From Gammaproteobacteria bacterium (GTDB lineage: Bacteria; Pseudomonadota; Gammaproteobacteria; Pseudomonadales; Balneatricaceae), in contig JAQRMV010000017.1 of the NCBI GenBank assembly GCA_028598985.1, positions 1-35,796 on the forward strand: a DNA stretch of 35,796 bases, written 5' to 3'. The notes beneath the pieces were generated by a model that was not told the DNA's origin, did not search any database, and saw only the letters and a program-made list of their open reading frames with translations. Made by a program: the position numbers and the translations under genes. Positions 33,956-35,796 of the stretch are shown one piece after another; position 1 is the first letter of the stretch; each line of letters opens with the position of its first letter.

Positions 33956-34026
33956 ATGATACGCAATCCTGATTATTGAACCAAGCCCCATAGTGGCTTA
34001 GTTCAGAGTTATTAGAGAGTTATTAG
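33956..34026. promoter_or_regulatory. ftsK upstream region: possible promoter and 11-bp tandem repeat
   Basis: Minus strand TTGGTT (33979-33984), 17-base spacer, TATCAT (33956-33961) could be a promoter but would start almost on the ftsK ATG. AAGCC/GGCTT (33983-33999) forms a hairpin, and AGAGTTATTAG is repeated exactly in tandem (34005-34015, 34016-34026). Confidence 0.35.
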
Positions 34027-34193
34027 GTTTGATGTTATTACTGATAGCACAAAAAAACCCTTGACGCATAGTTAAGCGTAGAGAGGCGTAATATAATTGG
34101 CCCTACGTCGAGCTTTTCTCATGCACAATGAATCCAGTAAAGAGACACAAAACAGTGTGTTTAAGCAAAAATAAAATAAGGTGTATCTAATTT

Positions 34194-34901
34194 ATGCCCG
34201 TATATCAACTGGCGGATGATGACTATTGGTTCCCTTCTGTTTTTGAGGCAGTAAACGATCCTCCAGGTTTATTGGCCGTAGGTGGCGACTTGTCTGTGCC
34301 AAGATTGCTGAGCGCCTATCAACAAGGAATATTTCCGTGGTTTTCTGAGCAAGATCCGATTCTTTGGTGGGCACCTAGTCCTCGTATGGTGGTTTGCCCA
34401 GAACAAGTACACGTATCTAAGAGCATGGCAAAGTTCCTAAGAAAGACCCATTTTAATGTTACTTTTGACTATGCTTTTGAACGAGTAGTAAAAGCCTGTG
34501 GCTCTATTCATAGAGACGGACAACCCAGTGATGATGGTTGGATCACGCCTGCCATGCAACAAGCGTATACCCAGCTGTACCATGCAGGTTACGCCCATAG
34601 TGTGGAAGTGTGGGATGGCGGTGAATTAGTAGGTGGTCTTTATGGGCTTGCCTTAGGCCGTATGTTTTTTGGTGAGTCTATGTTTAGCAGAGCCGATAAT
34701 GCGTCTAAGCTGGCATTTGTACAACTTGCAAGGCAGCTTGAAAAGTGGGATTTTGTGATGATTGATTGCCAAATGCACACGCCTCATTTAGCGAGTCTGG
34801 GCGCTTCAGAAATTGACATGCCTAAGTTTCAAACTTATCTCCAGCAGAATCTTCATTATGGAGTGGATAGTGCTTGGGAACTGGTGGTAAAGTCTAATTA
34901 A
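34194..34901 (+). CDS. aat: Leucyl/phenylalanyl-tRNA--protein transferase
   Basis: A 235-residue N-end-rule enzyme that adds Leu or Phe to proteins beginning with Lys or Arg, marking them for ClpS-ClpAP. Signature segments: GLLAVGGDLSVPRLLSAYQQ, GIFPWFSEQDPILWWAPSPR, and GLYGLALGRMFFGESMFSRA. Complete length. TATAAT at 34092-34097 is a likely -10 about 100 bases upstream; its -35 is not clear. Followed by bpt and infA, the conserved aat-bpt-infA cluster. Confidence 0.96.
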   Translation: MPVYQLADDDYWFPSVFEAVNDPPGLLAVGGDLSVPRLLSAYQQGIFPWFSEQDPILWWAPSPRMVVCPEQVHVSKSMAKFLRKTHFNVTFDYAFERVVKACGSIHRDGQPSDDGWITPAMQQAYTQLYHAGYAHSVEVWDGGELVGGLYGLALGRMFFGESMFSRADNASKLAFVQLARQLEKWDFVMIDCQMHTPHLASLGASEIDMPKFQTYLQQNLHYGVDSAWELVVKSN

Positions 34902-34920
34902 TGCCTACGCCTCTTTCTAA

Positions 34921-35673
34921 TTGTTATGGTGGTTTTTCATCTCTTCTTTAATCGATATTAATAACTTAGTATTTTACCCAACCCCAGAGCATGATTGCAG
35001 TTATCTAGATAATCGCCAGTCTCGGTCTATTTTTTTAAGCCCAGATCAAGCGATGGATGAGTCAAGTTACATGCAACTCACAGATTTGGGTTTTAGGCGT
35101 AGTGGTGGCCATATATATCGGCCCTGGTGCGATGACTGCAATGAATGTAAGTCTGTGCGAGTGCCTTTAGCTGGATTTAGTTTAAGCAAAAACCAAAAGC
35201 GTGTAATTAATCGCAACAAAGATTTAGAAGTCACCTTTGAAGCCCCTTCTAATAGTGACGAAATATACAATCTATATGAAACTTATATTAACCTTCGCCA
35301 CAGCGACGGTGATATGTATCCGCCGTCCCGTGAGCAATTTGAAAGTTTTCTTTGTCAATCGCCACCATCAAGTCATACTCAGTTTGTCTGTTTTAGGCTA
35401 GATCAACAATTGTTGGCCGTTGCTGTAATAGACCTGTTGTCCAAAGGGGTGTCGGCTATTTACACGTTTTTTGACCCTGCCCATGATGCCAGAAGTTTAG
35501 GCCGGCTCGCTGTTTTGTGGCAAATTCAATGGGCTAGCAAGCAAAAAATGCAATATGTTTACCTTGGTTATTGGATAAAGGATTGTCAGAAAATGGCCTA
35601 TAAAGCAGAATATAAGCCATTACAGGTGTTTGAAGGCTTAATTTGGAAGACACTAGAACCATACGAAGTATGA
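34921..35673 (+). CDS. bpt: Bpt, leucyl-transferase acting on N-terminal Asp/Glu (arginyltransferase family)
   Basis: A 250-residue enzyme of the bacterial Ate1-like family, which adds Leu to N-terminal Asp or Glu for degradation by ClpAP. Family features: FYPTPEHDCSYLDNRQSRSI, GFRRSGGHIYRPWC followed by DDCNECKSVRVP, and the C-terminal YVYLGYWIKDCQKMAYKAEY with KPLQVFEGLIW. The start is uncertain: no ATG is in frame. The frame opens after position 34918, and TTG at 34921 is the only usual start codon there, giving about 10 residues more than typical. A TAATG junction at the aat stop opens a different frame that ends after 16 codons. See findings. Confidence 0.88.
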   Translation: MLWWFFISSLIDINNLVFYPTPEHDCSYLDNRQSRSIFLSPDQAMDESSYMQLTDLGFRRSGGHIYRPWCDDCNECKSVRVPLAGFSLSKNQKRVINRNKDLEVTFEAPSNSDEIYNLYETYINLRHSDGDMYPPSREQFESFLCQSPPSSHTQFVCFRLDQQLLAVAVIDLLSKGVSAIYTFFDPAHDARSLGRLAVLWQIQWASKQKMQYVYLGYWIKDCQKMAYKAEYKPLQVFEGLIWKTLEPYEV

Positions 35674-35765
35674 ACATAAGTGTTTTTCTCGCTTTTTATA
35701 GATGATTGCGGCATAATGTCGCGCAATGTATTACCCTAAATTTAGTAATAAACCTTGAGGCTTTA

Positions 35766-35796
35766 ATGGCAAAAGAAGACCAGATTGAAATGGAAG
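35766..35796 (+). CDS. infA: Translation initiation factor IF-1, N-terminal part (runs off the window)
   Basis: ATG at 35766 reads MAKEDQIEME, the conserved start of IF-1, which occupies the ribosomal A site during initiation. GAGG at 35757-35760 lies 5 bases before the ATG. CATAAT at 35712-35717 is a possible -10. The position after aat-bpt agrees with the usual order. Only the first ten codons are in the window. Confidence 0.9.
   Translation, partial: MAKEDQIEME

Noticed and set aside
34061..34097. TTGACG (34061-34066) as -35 for the TATAAT at 34092.
   Set aside because: The spacing is 25 bases, far from 16-18; the TATAAT is kept as a possible -10 alone.

Overview
The window is about 34 kb of a typical gammaproteobacterial core chromosome, preceded by about 1.5 kb of accessory DNA at the left edge. 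Gene content and order (tig-clpP-clpX-lon-hupB-ppiD; ftsK-lolA-rarA-crcB-serS; aat-bpt-infA; hspQ and yccA beside tusDCBE; uvrC-pgsA with a GacA/UvrY regulator) point to a marine Oceanospirillales-like gammaproteobacterium with moderate GC. This placement rests on recalled gene order and protein similarity, not on a search.

Left edge (1-1500): the start of a gene running off the window (minus strand) sits under a promoter with a good LexA-type SOS box. Next come a P4-type integrase N-terminal fragment, a set of ATACCCTG repeats, a short tract matching the 3' end of a tRNA-Leu, a second broken tyrosine recombinase, and an intact HigB/HigA toxin-antitoxin pair. Together these look like the scar of one or more integrated elements.

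1564-8303 (minus): a five-gene, tightly packed operon: a membrane VTT/TVP38 domain fused to a FAD/NAD disulfide oxidoreductase, a CDP-alcohol phosphatidyltransferase (YnjF type), and a YnjB/YnjC/YnjD ABC importer whose permease is an internal duplication. A 56-residue Cys/Gly-tailed peptide gene follows. The function of this cluster is not established, and I regard it as the best candidate here for an undescribed system. 8409-10188: a divergent Lrp-type regulator and alanine dehydrogenase.

10449-19000 (plus): the protein quality-control block tig, clpP, clpX, lon, hupB, ppiD, with clear intrinsic terminators. A 36-bp perfect palindrome separates ppiD from the convergent hpt. 19768-23114 (plus): an 80-residue unknown gene, uvrC, pgsA and a GacA/UvrY response regulator placed downstream of pgsA rather than upstream of uvrC. 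23111-24616: an EamA exporter and a divergent XRE regulator.

24668-27536: a 47-residue membrane peptide and hspQ (minus), then yccA and tusDCBE (plus), the sulfur relay for 2-thiouridine tRNA modification. 27523-33946 (minus): serS, crcB, rarA, lolA, ftsK. 34194-35796 (plus): aat, bpt (unusual start) and the first codons of infA. No complete tRNA, rRNA, CRISPR array or complete insertion sequence was found.
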